Shown here: positions 23,784-35,755 of the stretch, one piece after another | How the letters are laid out: each line of letters starts with the position of its first letter | How positions within the stretch are numbered: position 1 is the first letter of the stretch | Assembly: GCF_000204055.1 (NCBI RefSeq) | Contig: NW_006768769.1 | Span: 74,785-138,784 of the forward strand | Length of the DNA: 64,000 nt | Direction of reading: 5' to 3' | Origin: Melampsora larici-populina 98AG31 | Taxonomy: Eukaryota; Basidiomycota; Pucciniomycetes; Pucciniales; Melampsoraceae | Program-made: the position numbers and the translations under genes | Notes under the pieces: generated by a model | Told to the model about the DNA's origin: nothing | The model's database searches: none | Seen by the model: the letters and a program-made list of their open reading frames with translations, nothing else

Positions 23784-25885
23784 GATGTCTGTTGAGGATC
23801 AGATTATATATATCAGGTCAGTATGGCACTTGCATCAAGAATCAAGAGCCTGATTAGCTACGGTTTGACTCACCTTGAACTGGGTATATGCACAATTGTT
23901 CGTCAACACCCAATCTGATCAGTTTCAAAAAAATCAGACTGCTTCCTCCCCAAAAATGGGCACGCAGCCGCTCCATGCCCCGAGCCGAGCCCTGACCTGT
24001 TTGATCCAATGCCCTGCACTATACGCGCGTGCGGCGCTGGAAACCCAAGGTCATCAAGTCGACTCTTGACTCTTGACCAATCCTTGATGAGCTTGAAGAC
24101 ACTTTTGATGTGTATAGAAACTGTGCTGATGCAAATAATTTATGATAAACATTTCAAAGCATATATTGAACACAAAGCTTCTCAGTCACATCCTAAGAAC
24201 GTTCCAACTTCCAGCACAGGATCCAGCTCAAGACCCGTTTTTGATCAGCATGAATTACCCTTGACATCTGAATCAACTGTCAGAAAGTCTTTCAAATGAA
24301 GCATGGTTCTCCTAGTTAGAGTAAGCTGATTGGACTGTGATGAAAAAGACCTGCTGATTGGACATCAAAGTTCGATTCTGATACTATCTTGCTTCTCTCA
24401 ATTTGACCCTGATGCTTAGGTAAAACTTCAGCATCAACAACACGAGGCTGGCAATGACCTCCTATGTAACTTTTGGAGACAGCACCTGAGGATCCATGAT
24501 AGAAAGGAAGTGACGCGTTGCGTGGGCAATTTTTCTGATAGCTTACTCAAGTACCTGAGAGCGCAATGGGTCTCTAGCCATTCAGTTCGGAATGTCATGT
24601 TCATGACCGAATTCGAATGATAGCGCTCACAGCTGAGCTTCATGGAGTGGGAAAGCGTCCCAAGTCTCCGCGCGCGTTGTCAATATCTACGAAGAGTGGG
24701 GCGAAGATTGGGAAGGTCTTGGTCGGCACCCGCTGCCCACATACCCAGATGGTAAGTGTTATCCATTGGGTTCCTCTTGTTAGCTGATTGAGCCTCTCAA
24801 TGAGGCTCTGGGCCGAGGGGTTGCAGCTTGGTGGGACGGTAGACCCTGTTGGATGACCGGTGTTTATTTCTGGTCCATGTCACGTCTGAGCTGATTCATG
24901 TCAAGTTTACGTGACCTCTGCTCACGATATTGTGCAAATTGGTATGTGCGGAAGAATGGTTGTTTTCGCGACCGCTGAGTCCATGGCATATCCCATCAAG
25001 CGGCATTTCCATGAAGCTTGGAGATTGAAAATGACGAGAATGCACGATTTGTTGCTCTTGGTATGTGTAGTGGTACCCCAGATTTGAGTACGTACCGAGA
25101 TACCTGCCCAAGAGGGAAACAAGACGAGCTTGGATTGAATTTACGATCTTACTTCAAGTTCCAGAATACCAGAAAATCACATCGTGCTACAACCTTCCGC
25201 CTCTTTCGAAAAATGTGAAGGAATATGTATAGCACGCCATCTCTTCGTTCAGCAAGGGTACGTTCTGTAGAATTCTGTCTTCCTGGTCAATTTGCTGGAA
25301 ATTCCTCGGGAAATTGACGAAGATGAGCGAAAGCTGACGCCAAATTTTGAATGCCTCAATATTTCCGTCGCCTGATGGAAGTGCGTTCAAGCTTCGTACG
25401 TAGGGTCCAAGACACCCATCCAAGATCTTGATGTTGTCAGGCCCGATGCAATCAAGGGCTCTTTGGCGTACATTACAATTCACTCTCAAGCATCCAAAAG
25501 CCTTCAGAAGAACTGTACTCGCCATCAGCACACCGAATACGTGAGAGCAATGCGTTTGTGCTCTCCTCGGTAGATATCGATTCTGCAAGTGCTAGTATAA
25601 TCACATTCCAATGTATTTCGGCATATAAAGAGCTAATTGAGCACCTTTGGCCCTCTCCTCATCAGACCTTTTCACTGCCTAGCGCATCTTGTACCACTCC
25701 AATCTCTCGTCTCAAGTGGCAATCATTTTAGCCCTTCTCTCATTTGAACGTCGATCGATCTTTCGGAAATCTCAGCGAGCTTTCATAACATCTCAATTTC
25801 ACTTCACTCTCAAGGACAACTTAATTCTTTTGGACATTTAATCAGAGTCATCTAAAGACTTTCGACCCACATTCTTCCAGCCATA
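23784..25885. other. Intergenic, one unrecognised open frame
   Basis: No recognisable gene. A 133-codon minus-strand frame at 25187-25588 (MQNRYLPRRAQTHCSHVFGV) is the longest. It has no family signature and no convincing partner exons, so it is not called as a gene. A promoter region for the plus-strand gene at 25886 would lie at the right end. Confidence 0.4.
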
Positions 25886-27558
25886 ATGTTTACTTCCGAA
25901 CTATTTTCTACAATTGTGCTTGTGGCAAGCTTTGTCACCCATCAAGTTGCCGCCAACTGGGATCCTGCCACCGGTCATCTGCGGGATTTCAAACCAACCG
26001 CCGAGTGGATAGCGGCTCATCAACGTAGGTCTTGGTTTCTAAAGAAAAGACCTCGCGCAGCATTCTGACAGCCACACCTTGCCCACTTCCAGCCAAACGA
26101 ACCACAAAAGCTATTCAAGTAGCGGAGGTCTGTAGTCATTTGTTCCTATTTTTTTACAAAGCACACCGAGCCAATTAATTGACAAATCATGGTGGTCTTT
26201 ATGTTATTCATGATAATTTAGTGTGCTGCAAACACCAGGCTGTCATTCCCTGATGGTAAGCACCTAACCATGAATTGTCCTTCAAGGTTACTCTCCGCTG
26301 ACTTCTTGATTACACCTGCAGTGCAATTGTTTACTTGGTTCTCTGTCGATCATAATTGTGACGCCTATCACGGATGTGTAAGAGCTTTGATCTCCTATAA
26401 CCCCATATCATCAGCTCATTTTGTTTACGTGCACATCTTGCCCCTTCACAACCTACATTTACAGCCATATGGAACCTGTTTCGCTTACACCGTTTTCCCA
26501 CAACCGGATGAATTTGAAGTCGACTTTACCAATTCACACTCATTCTTTTGGCAGTAAGTACCACGTTTCAATGATCACTTGACACTATCATGACTTCAGG
26601 CTAAAATTCTTTTTCCGCCGTTGTTTAGCAACACCGGTGGTGTTCCTGGAAGTGCGTATGATCGTTTATCATAGAAATCCCTCAACGCTTACTAACTTTG
26701 TTTATAATTGGCTTCACTAAACCAGCTGGAACAAACCCCATTGGTGCGTTTCCACTATCTGCTGAATGCTACACGACTGTTTGAGACTGACTTTTCCGGT
26801 CATCTGCTCCCTCTATTGACAGCCAACCCACAAACCGGAGGCTTTGGTTACGAATCGAGCTTGGATGGCGTCTATCACGACGGAAAGGCTGATGTATCGA
26901 CCGAGCAAGTAGGACATGACAATAACTACCCCAGCTTTCACCCCGAGAGCCTTCCTAAATGGCCTCAGGAAGCCCGTGATAAGTACGCCAGCTTGGCGGT
27001 CAGCACTGTTCCTACCCAACCCAAATGTGGCAAGCCGAGTCAGTGATACACTTTGTTTACATCGTTCCATTCTATAAGATCAAACTAACGACAATACCCT
27101 TTCTTCATATAGACGAGCCAAACAAGGACCCCGGATCAGTTCCTGGTGCGTTTGGCAACTACAAGCCCCGACCTGCAAGTGATTACCAAGCTCCAATTGG
27201 ATACGTTCCCGGCCCCAATGACAAAACCCCACCAGCAAACAACACTACCAAACCCGCTCCAGGCGGCAATAATACCCAACCCTACGTACCGATCCGCAAT
27301 TCAACCCATCACGGCAGCTCACCCAAGCCAAAACATCATGGTCATCAAGGAAAAGGTCATGACACCACCACGCCTGCACCTCATGGTCGATGTGAGGCGT
27401 TTTGTGAGTGTACCGGTGGATGTAATTCAGCTGACGAGGCTTGCCACTCTACTTGTCAGGCTAAGCACCCATCGTGCAGTCCTCCAGTCTGCCAAAAGCC
27501 AATCACATCCCCAGTTTCCATGACCAAACGACACGCGCGCAGATCTTCGCAGCACTAA
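25886..27558 (+). CDS. Secreted Cys-rich protein, candidate effector or cell-surface protein
   Basis: Nine exons (25886-26024, 26093-26127, 26222-26255, 26322-26377, 26465-26553, 26629-26651, 26726-26743, 26823-27038, 27113-27558) close in phase to give about 351 residues. Two exons are tiny (23 and 18 nt). The N-terminus is a typical signal peptide (MFTSELFSTIVLVASFVTHQ, cleavage likely after VAA). The middle holds spaced cysteines (FTWFSVDHNCDAYHGC, PYGTCFAYTVFPQPDEF) and a Gly/Tyr/Asp-rich segment. A linker rich in Pro, Asn, Thr, His and Lys follows, and the C-terminus carries a compact motif (CEAFCECTGGC, then CHSTC and CSPPVC). There is no transmembrane segment or GPI signal, and the tail is basic (KRHARRSSQH). 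I recognise no family. Secretion is supported; an effector role is only a possibility. Confidence 0.75.
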
Positions 27559-29044
27559 ACAATAACCATCCCTTTGAGCTATGATCTTATGGTTTTAACT
27601 CAGTGTCACTCTTTTGATTTATCACTTTCCTTTCAACTCTGATCTGATCTTGTTATTCCTTTCGGAGTCTCAATACCCTCTTTTTTCACGTCGGCTGTGC
27701 CACTCAGCTTGTTTTTGTTTCTGTACGAACGGTGTTTATTTGATTTATTTTTTCTCGTTTCTGAGGTTGATCTTTGTCTTATTGAAGTGAATTGAATGTC
27801 GTAGTTTGAAAGTCGCTCCATTGATCAGGCATTACTATAAATGCCATGAAACCTTGCCATCTCCTATCCTTACGTAGTATCTGAGAACTTATACCGCTTG
27901 GATTGACTCGTGCCTCCTCTACGTACTTATCAGAGATACAGGGAATTTTTTTGAATGCGCCAATCATGCTTCAACCGCATCAAGGTATCGAGCATTTGCG
28001 GAGCAAACACCAAAAATGGCTTCAGATAATAAAAACAAAAAAGTTTGATCAAAATGATTAAATGATATACACGAAAATATCCTTTTCTTTGACAAGGCTT
28101 TAAACATCTTTTCCTTATCACCTCCCCCCTTCTACATACTTGATTAATTCTTTTGTTTTTGGCCGCTGCTCTAGTCTTTCAGTTTCTATGTAGGATTGTT
28201 TTTTTGCTTTCACTCATTTTGGTCATTAGTTTTGGTGGCTGGGGTCTGGGCCTGTCTGGGCTCACCAGGCCGCAACATCGTCACATTGCGCTTGTAGTTC
28301 TATCTTTAGATCTTCGATCAAGCTAAGATATAAGGCTCAAATATTCCACAGATCCATTTATTCCAATGTCGAACTCATCAAGATGATTGAATTGTGTGAT
28401 CCGGTAGCTAAGGGTCCCTTCGGCTGCACATCTGGAGACCATCTGACCGTCATCTGTCACCAAAAATCAGGATGATTGCCCGACCCCAACTGGGCAGAAG
28501 GTCAAGCTGGATGTCAGATGAGATGGCGCAGCCGAGTGTTACGGACCCGAAGTCATTGGCTACTCATCCTTTTCAAGTGACTGTAAAAACATTCACTTTT
28601 GTCAAGCTATCGACCAGTGATGGGTTCAATTATGACGTATTTTATACTTTTCTTTAGATGTGAACCTGTGATGGGTTTTCAATACTTTTACAACGCGTAA
28701 AAAACTGATCGCACTCTAAAACGATTGCAAAGTCAAACAGTTCGAGTGCTCTCTCGTGCTCTCCGGTTAGTCGAGGGCAATTAGGATACGTCTCGCACAC
28801 TTCGAGCTCACGCTGCTTCTCAACTCATGAGTCATGAGTCAAGACAACTTTCAAGTTCAATTTTGTGAGCTCTTGAGTTGAATTGAGGGCAAGACGACAT
28901 AAAAAGTCACCGCTCAATCTATTCTTGTCCTTCGTTATATCTTCATCTATCTTTCACAAAGACTGGTTTCTTATATTCCTCAATTTCTATAGCTGAGCTC
29001 AGGTTTCTTTTGCAACATCCTTTATCCTACCGTCATTCAAACGA
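27559..29044. other. Intergenic and presumed 5' leader
   Basis: No gene seen. Pyrimidine-rich tracts near 28900-29040 lie just ahead of the next gene and are consistent with a fungal promoter and leader. Confidence 0.4.
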
Positions 29045-29222
29045 GTATGTATATCTCTTGACTGAGACCTTGCATGGGTCGCATCATCGACTGTGCTTGT
29101 TCATGCCAAGACGACCACCGTAGTAGTTCTCCTTCCGCCCCAATCAAACACTTTTCATCAACACCTAAGATTTGTACAGAGTTTTATCTAAGTTTATGAA
29201 ACGTTTTATACAATTCCTTCAG
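29045..29222 (+). other. Probable 5'-UTR intron
   Basis: GTATGT at 29045 and a TTCCTTCAG acceptor ending at 29222 bracket 178 bp directly before the start codon at 29224. Only one base of leader would remain after splicing. Supported by splice signals only. Confidence 0.4.
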
Positions 29223-29223
29223 T

Positions 29224-31339
29224 ATGAGTTACAATAACAGTTATAATCATCCTTATGATCCTCATTATCAGTACTGGGAAAATTTTGATCCCAATTCTGA
29301 CCCGGCCGCGGCTCACAGTGCTCAACCACCATACCCCACGCCATACCCTTATTACAGTTCCAATCCCAACTTTGTCCCCATGCCCCTTGCTTCTACCTCT
29401 AGTCAACCCGTTGTACCCCCTCCTACTTCAGAAACCACGTCAAAGTCAAAGGCAGGCAAGCGTAGAAAAGTAGCCAAGGTGAGCTTTTTGTTATTTCCTT
29501 CCTTTAACATATCATCTTTTATCCGCAATGGATCCAGATATTGATTCCATTCATTGAACATTTAACTACTTCTCTGATCATTTACATATTTATGTAGGCA
29601 TGTTTGTTTTGCAAGAGATCTCATATGACTTGTGATGATTCTCGTCCGTGTCAACGTTGGTCAGTACCTAGAATATCTTCCATCATCCTCGCAATATCAA
29701 TGAGGGAATTAAACTCAATATATAAACAAATAACCAAACTTACTGATCTTTATTCTATTCTTAACAGCATCAAACGAGAGATTGGTCATCTGTGTTGCGA
29801 TGAACCACCCTCAAGTACTGCTACTGGATCAGCAGTCGAACGTAATCCACCCCAATCTTCTCTTCGAAATATCATAACGAATCCCTCAAATCGATTATCA
29901 GAGTTGTCGTCTATGGAAAACTCGATGAATAACTCAAACCAACATCGAGTGCAGTTGACTAATCGCTTAGATATCGATCCGTCAATCACTACACCGCATC
30001 ATCTTCAACCCTATCAGAACCTGTCGTCCACCGGAACAGGTTCCTCAGGACAGATCTCAGGAAGCCGAGGGATAAGTCAGTGGCTCATTGAACTCATAAA
30101 CTCGATCGATTCCCAACATCGACTGATCCTCTAAATACATCTCTTTTCGCAGCTGAACCATCTTCACGTCAACCTCCTCTGATTCCTACCGGAGGCTCAA
30201 GTAACTCACTCCTCTCAGTAATGAACCTACGCAATCCTAACCCTCCTGAGCAAAGCCTTTCCCCAAAACTCGATTTCAATGACATCCTTATGTCATATCC
30301 AGGTCTTTTCTCCGATCAGATCGGTAGTATGTCTGATACTATCACTCCTGCCAATCATCGAAATGAAGTTAGAAGTCGAAATCCTATCGAAAGTGGTCGA
30401 AATAGCTCAAGGTTCAAAGATCTTACACTTTTCGATTACCAGCAAGGCCATCATAAACTCCTAGATTGGATTCATCGCATGTACGCTAATTTATATCTCT
30501 CTATCCTCACTATAATCTTGGATCGTTTTGTGGAAATAAGGAGAAGAATGTTCATCATCTTTTAGACATTTCTTGTCACTTCCTTCCGATCTCCATCTCT
30601 TAGACCTTCTGCAGATACAAAGTCCAAACTTTTAAGGACCATAGGAGATTTTCAACCTCACCTCTTGGTGAGTTATGACTAACATTCTCAACGCTTTCAA
30701 TCCAAACTTTTGATTGTTTATGTATTGATTCGATTTGCTTTTCAGGCAATCACCTCATCATTGTCAACATCTGATCAAATCGAATCTGAGATTTGTTTTT
30801 ATAGACTTTTACAAGAATATACTCCAATCTTTAGTACTTTACCTATTCCAGCTTGTGTTTGGCGTAGGACAGGTGAGATTGTAAAAACCAATCAACAATT
30901 TTGTCAATTGATTGGTTATCATCGATCTTCCTTCGAAACTGAACCTAAATGTATCTATGAACTTTGGAACGATGAAAGTAATTTGAATTATTGGGAGAAG
31001 TATAGTGGAATCGCTTTAGATGAAAGCCAAAAGGTCATACCTCTTTGTCTCTTATCAAATCTCTTGCTTTGAAAACTAATTAGGTTTACTTTTTTTCTTT
31101 CTCTAGGCTGTTTTGACATCTTGTGTTTTACTTCAAAATCCTCAACCCAGTTCTCCTTCAGATCATAGTCCTCTACCCTGTACCTTTTCCTTCACCATCC
31201 GGCGTGATCAATGGGCGGTTCCTAGTCTGATTGTTGGAAACTTTTTGTTAGTCACCTCTCTTATCACAACATTTTTTGACATCCTTGAACAAGCAATTGA
31301 GATGTGCGTGTTTTCGTAACTATTTTCAGACCTTGTTGA
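29224..31339 (+). CDS. Zn2Cys6-PAS transcription factor of the ERT1/AcuK/RDS2 family
   Basis: Eight exons (29224-29478, 29598-29659, 29768-30075, 30153-30480, 30604-30667, 30746-31033, 31107-31246, 31330-31339) give about 484 residues. A Tyr/Pro/Ser-rich N-terminus and a basic patch (KAGKRRKVAK) lead into the zinc cluster: ACLFCKRSHMTCDDSRPCQR, then CIKREIGHLCCDEP. The spacing and the HMTCD and KREIGH motifs are hallmarks of the AcuK/Ert1/Rds2 group, which binds DNA and controls gluconeogenic and non-fermentable-carbon genes. The C-terminal half has a PAS-like domain (PIPACVWRRTGEIVKTNQQF, then IYELWNDES). It ends VGNFLPC, close to the family's usual VGNFLP terminus, contributed by a 10-nt last exon. 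The zinc cluster is split by an intron at Cys-Gln-Arg/Cys-Ile-Lys. Which paralogue this is cannot be told here. Confidence 0.9.
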
Positions 31340-33198
31340 ACGTCATCCTTGAAGAAACAATTGGGATGTGAACGTCAACTCTTTGTGAATATCCCATTTG
31401 AGCTATTGTCTGTCTCACTAAAAATTGAAAAATCACATAAATGCAATCGTCTTTTATGTGATCGACCGTTTTCTCTGTATTCCCTTTTGTTCTGGAGTAT
31501 CTTTGTTCATAGTTGTACATAGTGTCTTTCTTGATGGAATATGATCTTGATTCACTAACAGAACCTGGGAATGTCTTCTCTCAAAACCACTAACAGCAAA
31601 ATGACTATTTTCAGTGTTATTAAGAAGACTCATGAAAATTCTAGAGCTCCATACATTCTTCAGATGCCGCTCTTGAAGGGTATAAACCCATGGCCTTGAC
31701 CTGATAACAGAGCTTTGTCATTCTTACAGAAGAACTAGCAAGAACCGCTGTTCCTATGTGGCTCAAGATACTACTTTACTTTTTTCCCTTCACTATATGC
31801 TACAAAAAGATGACACTTGGCGTGCAGATGGTGATTTTTTAGGGTGTTGATAACAGAGAAAAAGACAAGAAACAAACCACATGTGCTGCCCAATTCCTAA
31901 ACTTGGGGCAGGCTGTGATAATGCCTTAAGATTATCTTTGGACAAAAAACCATCATGAAATATCACAAGGGTTGAAGATGTGGCTTGTCTCTGATGATAG
32001 GTCTGGATATGTATGCTTTTGCAGATGACTTTTTTCCTTTTTTTGGGTGATGGTGTTACTAATTAAAAAAACCTTTTAGAGATGCATGCATGTGCATGCT
32101 GCACAGAACCCTGGCACATGAAGAAAAAGGTGACTTTGTGAAGATATCAATATAACATATCATTGGAAATTTTCTCAGTACATACATATATTTGTTTGTC
32201 CACATTGGTGCACCCAAAGTGGTCTACAATTTCATTTGGGGGAGTGCCATCACCGCAATGACATATGGTTAATTCTTGAATAATTCTTTACATGGTCTAA
32301 AATGTCAGGCTCTAAAAAACATGACATGCACCTATGGACCTGTGTATATGCAACTTGAGCTGTGAGAGATAGTGTGCAGACTGCAGCTAGTTGCACATAT
32401 GTAATAACCAACAGTGGAAATTTGCATGAAACAAACATGCCTGTCCCTTGAAGTTGATCCCTGCCAGAAGACATGTCAACCCACCCATGGTAATATCTAC
32501 ACAAGATATGCTATTGCTGAGCCTGTGGCAACAGCTTTTCCTTCAACATTTTCAAGTTTTCAATACATCCAACTTTTGGAAGAGGCACAAAGATGTTCCC
32601 TGGAATTTATTTACATAGCGGTAATTGTACTACCATGACATTTATATTGGAAGCTGAATATCCCCCATTGTGTTGGAAATGCCCTTGATTACATCACATA
32701 TAGGTTACCAAGCACCACAAGTACCCCATTGTGTCACTTTAGCAAGATTGTAGTGAAATTGATACCAAGATTTCTTTTATCAAAGGATATTTGCTTTGCA
32801 CTGCCACTCCAGGTTCTATAAGTGCTATGGTTCTAGGGCTGTCTTTATGTGGATTCACAGCCATGCGTCAATACACTCTAGACTTGTTTCAATGCTACGT
32901 ATGTGGTTCTTTTTGGGAGGTAGCCCACACTACAGGCGGTATGAGCTTTCATTTGTAGTCTGTTGGAAGTGGAGTGTTGATCAAGAGTCAATATGAAAGT
33001 GTTGTAGCTCGAACAGGGCCAACCTGGCATTGACATATGGAAGCTCATTACTATTAGATACGTTATAGCAAATGCTAGTAGGGATTTTGGTAAGTGAAAA
33101 GAAGTGGAATACAAGTACAAAATCTTCAAAATTACAAACAACCGGGTTATTTTGTACAATCTAGTTGACGGTAAAGCTGGTCCGAGAGCATCTGTATA
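31340..33198. other. Gene-free stretch between a plus-strand and a minus-strand gene
   Basis: Only short random frames. AT-rich with no clear inverted-repeat element. The two flanking genes converge on it. Confidence 0.45.
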
Positions 33199-34654
33199 TC
33201 AGATCAGACTCCAGTCTTCCTCCACCACATCTTCCGATTTGATCTGTAATGCTTCGTTGACGATTTGTGACAAATCGATATCCATCAATTCGGAGGGGCT
33301 ATCAGGTCTCTTGAGGACTTCTTTGCCTGTCACGTGACTCGCATTACCTAACTCGAGACTGTGACAGCATGCATACAAGCTTTGTAGCACTTCCCGAGCC
33401 TCATGAGGATGAGAATGTTGAGAAACCACAGATTGAGAGGTAGAAGAAACTGAGCGCTGGCTATCGAAGAGATAGTATGTATTGTAGGCGAGCATACTCA
33501 ATCCGGTTAGGAAGGCCACATAAGAGGAAGATCTCGTAGAGGATGAGGATGTCAAATAGTTGGGACCTATGGGAAGATGAAGTGGATAGAGAGCGGGGAA
33601 GCTTTGGGGTTGCAAGAAGAATGTTAGAGTCGTATGGCTACATAGAGCTGGAGGGAAGCCTACTTAGATTTCCAGACGCTGTGGCGAGGAGCAGAGATGC
33701 TCAGCACAGGTCCCATGCTTAATTGAAACGGAAGTTTGACGCCAAGATACATGGCAGTGAGTCGTAGGAAATGGGCCGTAAACAGTGCTGCCGCAGAAAC
33801 CTCCTCACGCGAGTAAACTGGACATTATACTGGTCAGCCCTTGAATAGATTCTTGATGGTGAGTGGAAATGACAACCTACGTTTGACTTCAGTAAATGTA
33901 GGTAGACACAATCCGGATATTCGCCATTCAATCTTGACCGGCGGTGAGGTGGCATCTCGAAGTTGATTACGGTTGCTGGGTTGGGATCGTTGAGTCTGCG
34001 GGTCTCGAGGGACCTCCGACGTGCGATGGGCGGTAATGGGATATATGGACAAGAGTTGACTAATCAAACTCCGGCGCACAACAATCAAATTTTTGATGAC
34101 TTCACCCCAATGTTGCTCTGTGATGAGAATTTGTTGGCGAATGTCGATGAGATTTGTAGCAGAAGTCGATAGAGGTACCCCCGGGATGTACGATTGTTGT
34201 TTCGTTGAAGATTTTGCAGGGCTACGTCTGGATTCAAGCTGCTCTCGGGCTTGATTTAATCGATTACGTCTGATAGAAAGCTGAGTCCTTTTGGCGACAA
34301 TGATGGTTTGTGATTGACGTAACGCATCTGTCACTTGTACATCTTTAGACTCGAGAGATAAGCAATCGGAAAGTAATCTTGCGCGGCGAGCCTTTGCGAT
34401 TCGACGCTCTTGCACACCATCAGGAGCTTCGAGAACAGGTAAAGCTCTCTTGACAGTTGCTTCGTGGTTTTCTCCGAGTCTCTTAAGTGAGGAGCGATGA
34501 ATGAGAAGGCGTTCTTTGAGACTGAAAACGCCAACCAAATCAGAAACCTAGTTTAGCAAGAAACCTATCACGATTTGTGAATCTTTTTGTCTACTTACCA
34601 GACTTCGCAAAAGAACTTTCGACGCCCTGGCTGTTCGCATACATCGCACTCCAT
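33199..34654 (-). CDS. ATG14/VPS38 (UVRAG)-like subunit of the Vps34 PI3-kinase complex
   Basis: Four exons (34654-34599, 34521-33881, 33817-33664, 33601-33199) give about 417 residues. The N-terminus carries paired cysteines (CDVCEQPGRRKFFCEVC), as in the zinc-knuckle-like start of ATG14-family proteins, split by intron 1. A long basic, heptad-rich coiled coil follows (about residues 20-130, KERLLIHRSSLKRLGENHEA). The BARA-like C-terminal part has WRISGLCLPTFTEVK, REEVSAALFTAHFLRL and GVKLPFQLSMGP, corresponding to the ATG14/UVRAG pattern in which the chain looks like a hydrophobic, His-containing helix. Such subunits direct Vps34-Vps15-Vps30 either to autophagy (Atg14) or to endosomal sorting (Vps38). 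The sequence alone does not decide between them. Confidence 0.8.
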
Positions 34655-35008
34655 CAATTAAGCCGCCTCAGGATCCGAAGTTATTGGTCAATTCGTAGCA
34701 GTAGGAAATGAAGGTTCGAGACGGTTCGATGAGATAATCCATTCGCTTTTTCCTTTGACAGTTTTTACGAAGTGCATTCACAGAAAACGTAAAGTTCAAT
34801 TAATCATGAAGAAAGGTAAAAGCGATGAATAGTTGAGGCAATCGAGCGAAACTCCTATCGAGTGAACAAAGGGAATCATTCCCATACCCCGAAGTTGAAT
34901 TACGGAATTGAAGGGATCCTGAGACCCGGTGATCGAGAATGCGCTCGGTCCCTGGACTCCTTCACCCCGTCCCCATGGTCTTGATGAAAGCAACGTTGGA
35001 CCGGTTAC

Positions 35009-35240
35009 TATGGTGTACGTGTAGACTCATACTGACATATAAACATGACATGGGTAAAACATGTAATTTTTCCATGTCATGTTTGGTTGAAATTCATCCC
35101 CGAGCCAAATACCGTACGACACGACTCATACTGACACACATCGACATGGATTTTTGATTTAAAAAAACCGTGTCGTAACATGAGTCATGGCGGACGGTCT
35201 GATGGCCGAGAAGTGCCATACTGACAAAAACATGACACCA
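35009..35240. repeat. Left long terminal inverted repeat
   Basis: About 232 bp, inverted at 41037-41267 with few mismatches. It contains three spaced copies of CATACTGACA, two of them in the longer form GACTCATACTGACA, and a hairpin in which AAACATGACATGG pairs with CCATGTCATGTTT. Confidence 0.9.
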
Positions 35241-35555
35241 TCTTGCATCTAATAGCTTTACCCGATTCACCACCGGTACATAGTCAACCGTTCCCACCTA
35301 CCAACTCAAACATTCCCTCCTTCACTTTTGTTTCTTTGAGTAAGTATTTCAACTCCTTCTATCTTTGAAGTACTCACAATATTCAACTTGGAACTCATCA
35401 AGTTTCCATCAAAAGTCACTTTCTTTTCTGTTCAATTATTGGACTGTTCTCTTTCTCAGGTTTAGATTCCTCTTCTCAGTCCACCCCCTTTCAATCCATT
35501 TGTTATTTCTTAGCTAACAATGGTTTAACATTTTTTTGTGATTAGGCACAAAAAC

Positions 35556-35755
35556 AATCTCCATCTGATTCAATCGAAGTCAATCGCTTTCATCCGATTC
35601 AATCGAAATCAATCGTTTTCACCCGATTCAATCAAAATCGATTGTTTTCATCCGATTCAATCGAAATCGATTGCTTTCATCCGATCCAATCGATATCGAT
35701 CATTTCCAGACTCCATCTGATCCAATCAAAATCGATTGTCTCCATCTGATTCACC
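35556..35755. repeat. 29-bp minisatellite, about six units
   Basis: Units approximate CGATTGTTTTCATCCGATTC followed by AATCGAAAT. Junctions form the palindrome CAATCG-AAAT-CGATTG. The array is imperfect, and it lies in the non-coding left part of the long-TIR element. It yields a spurious low-complexity open frame. Confidence 0.8.

Noticed and set aside
25187..25588. 133-codon minus-strand frame
   Set aside because: Longest frame of that intergenic region but no family signature or splice-linked exons.
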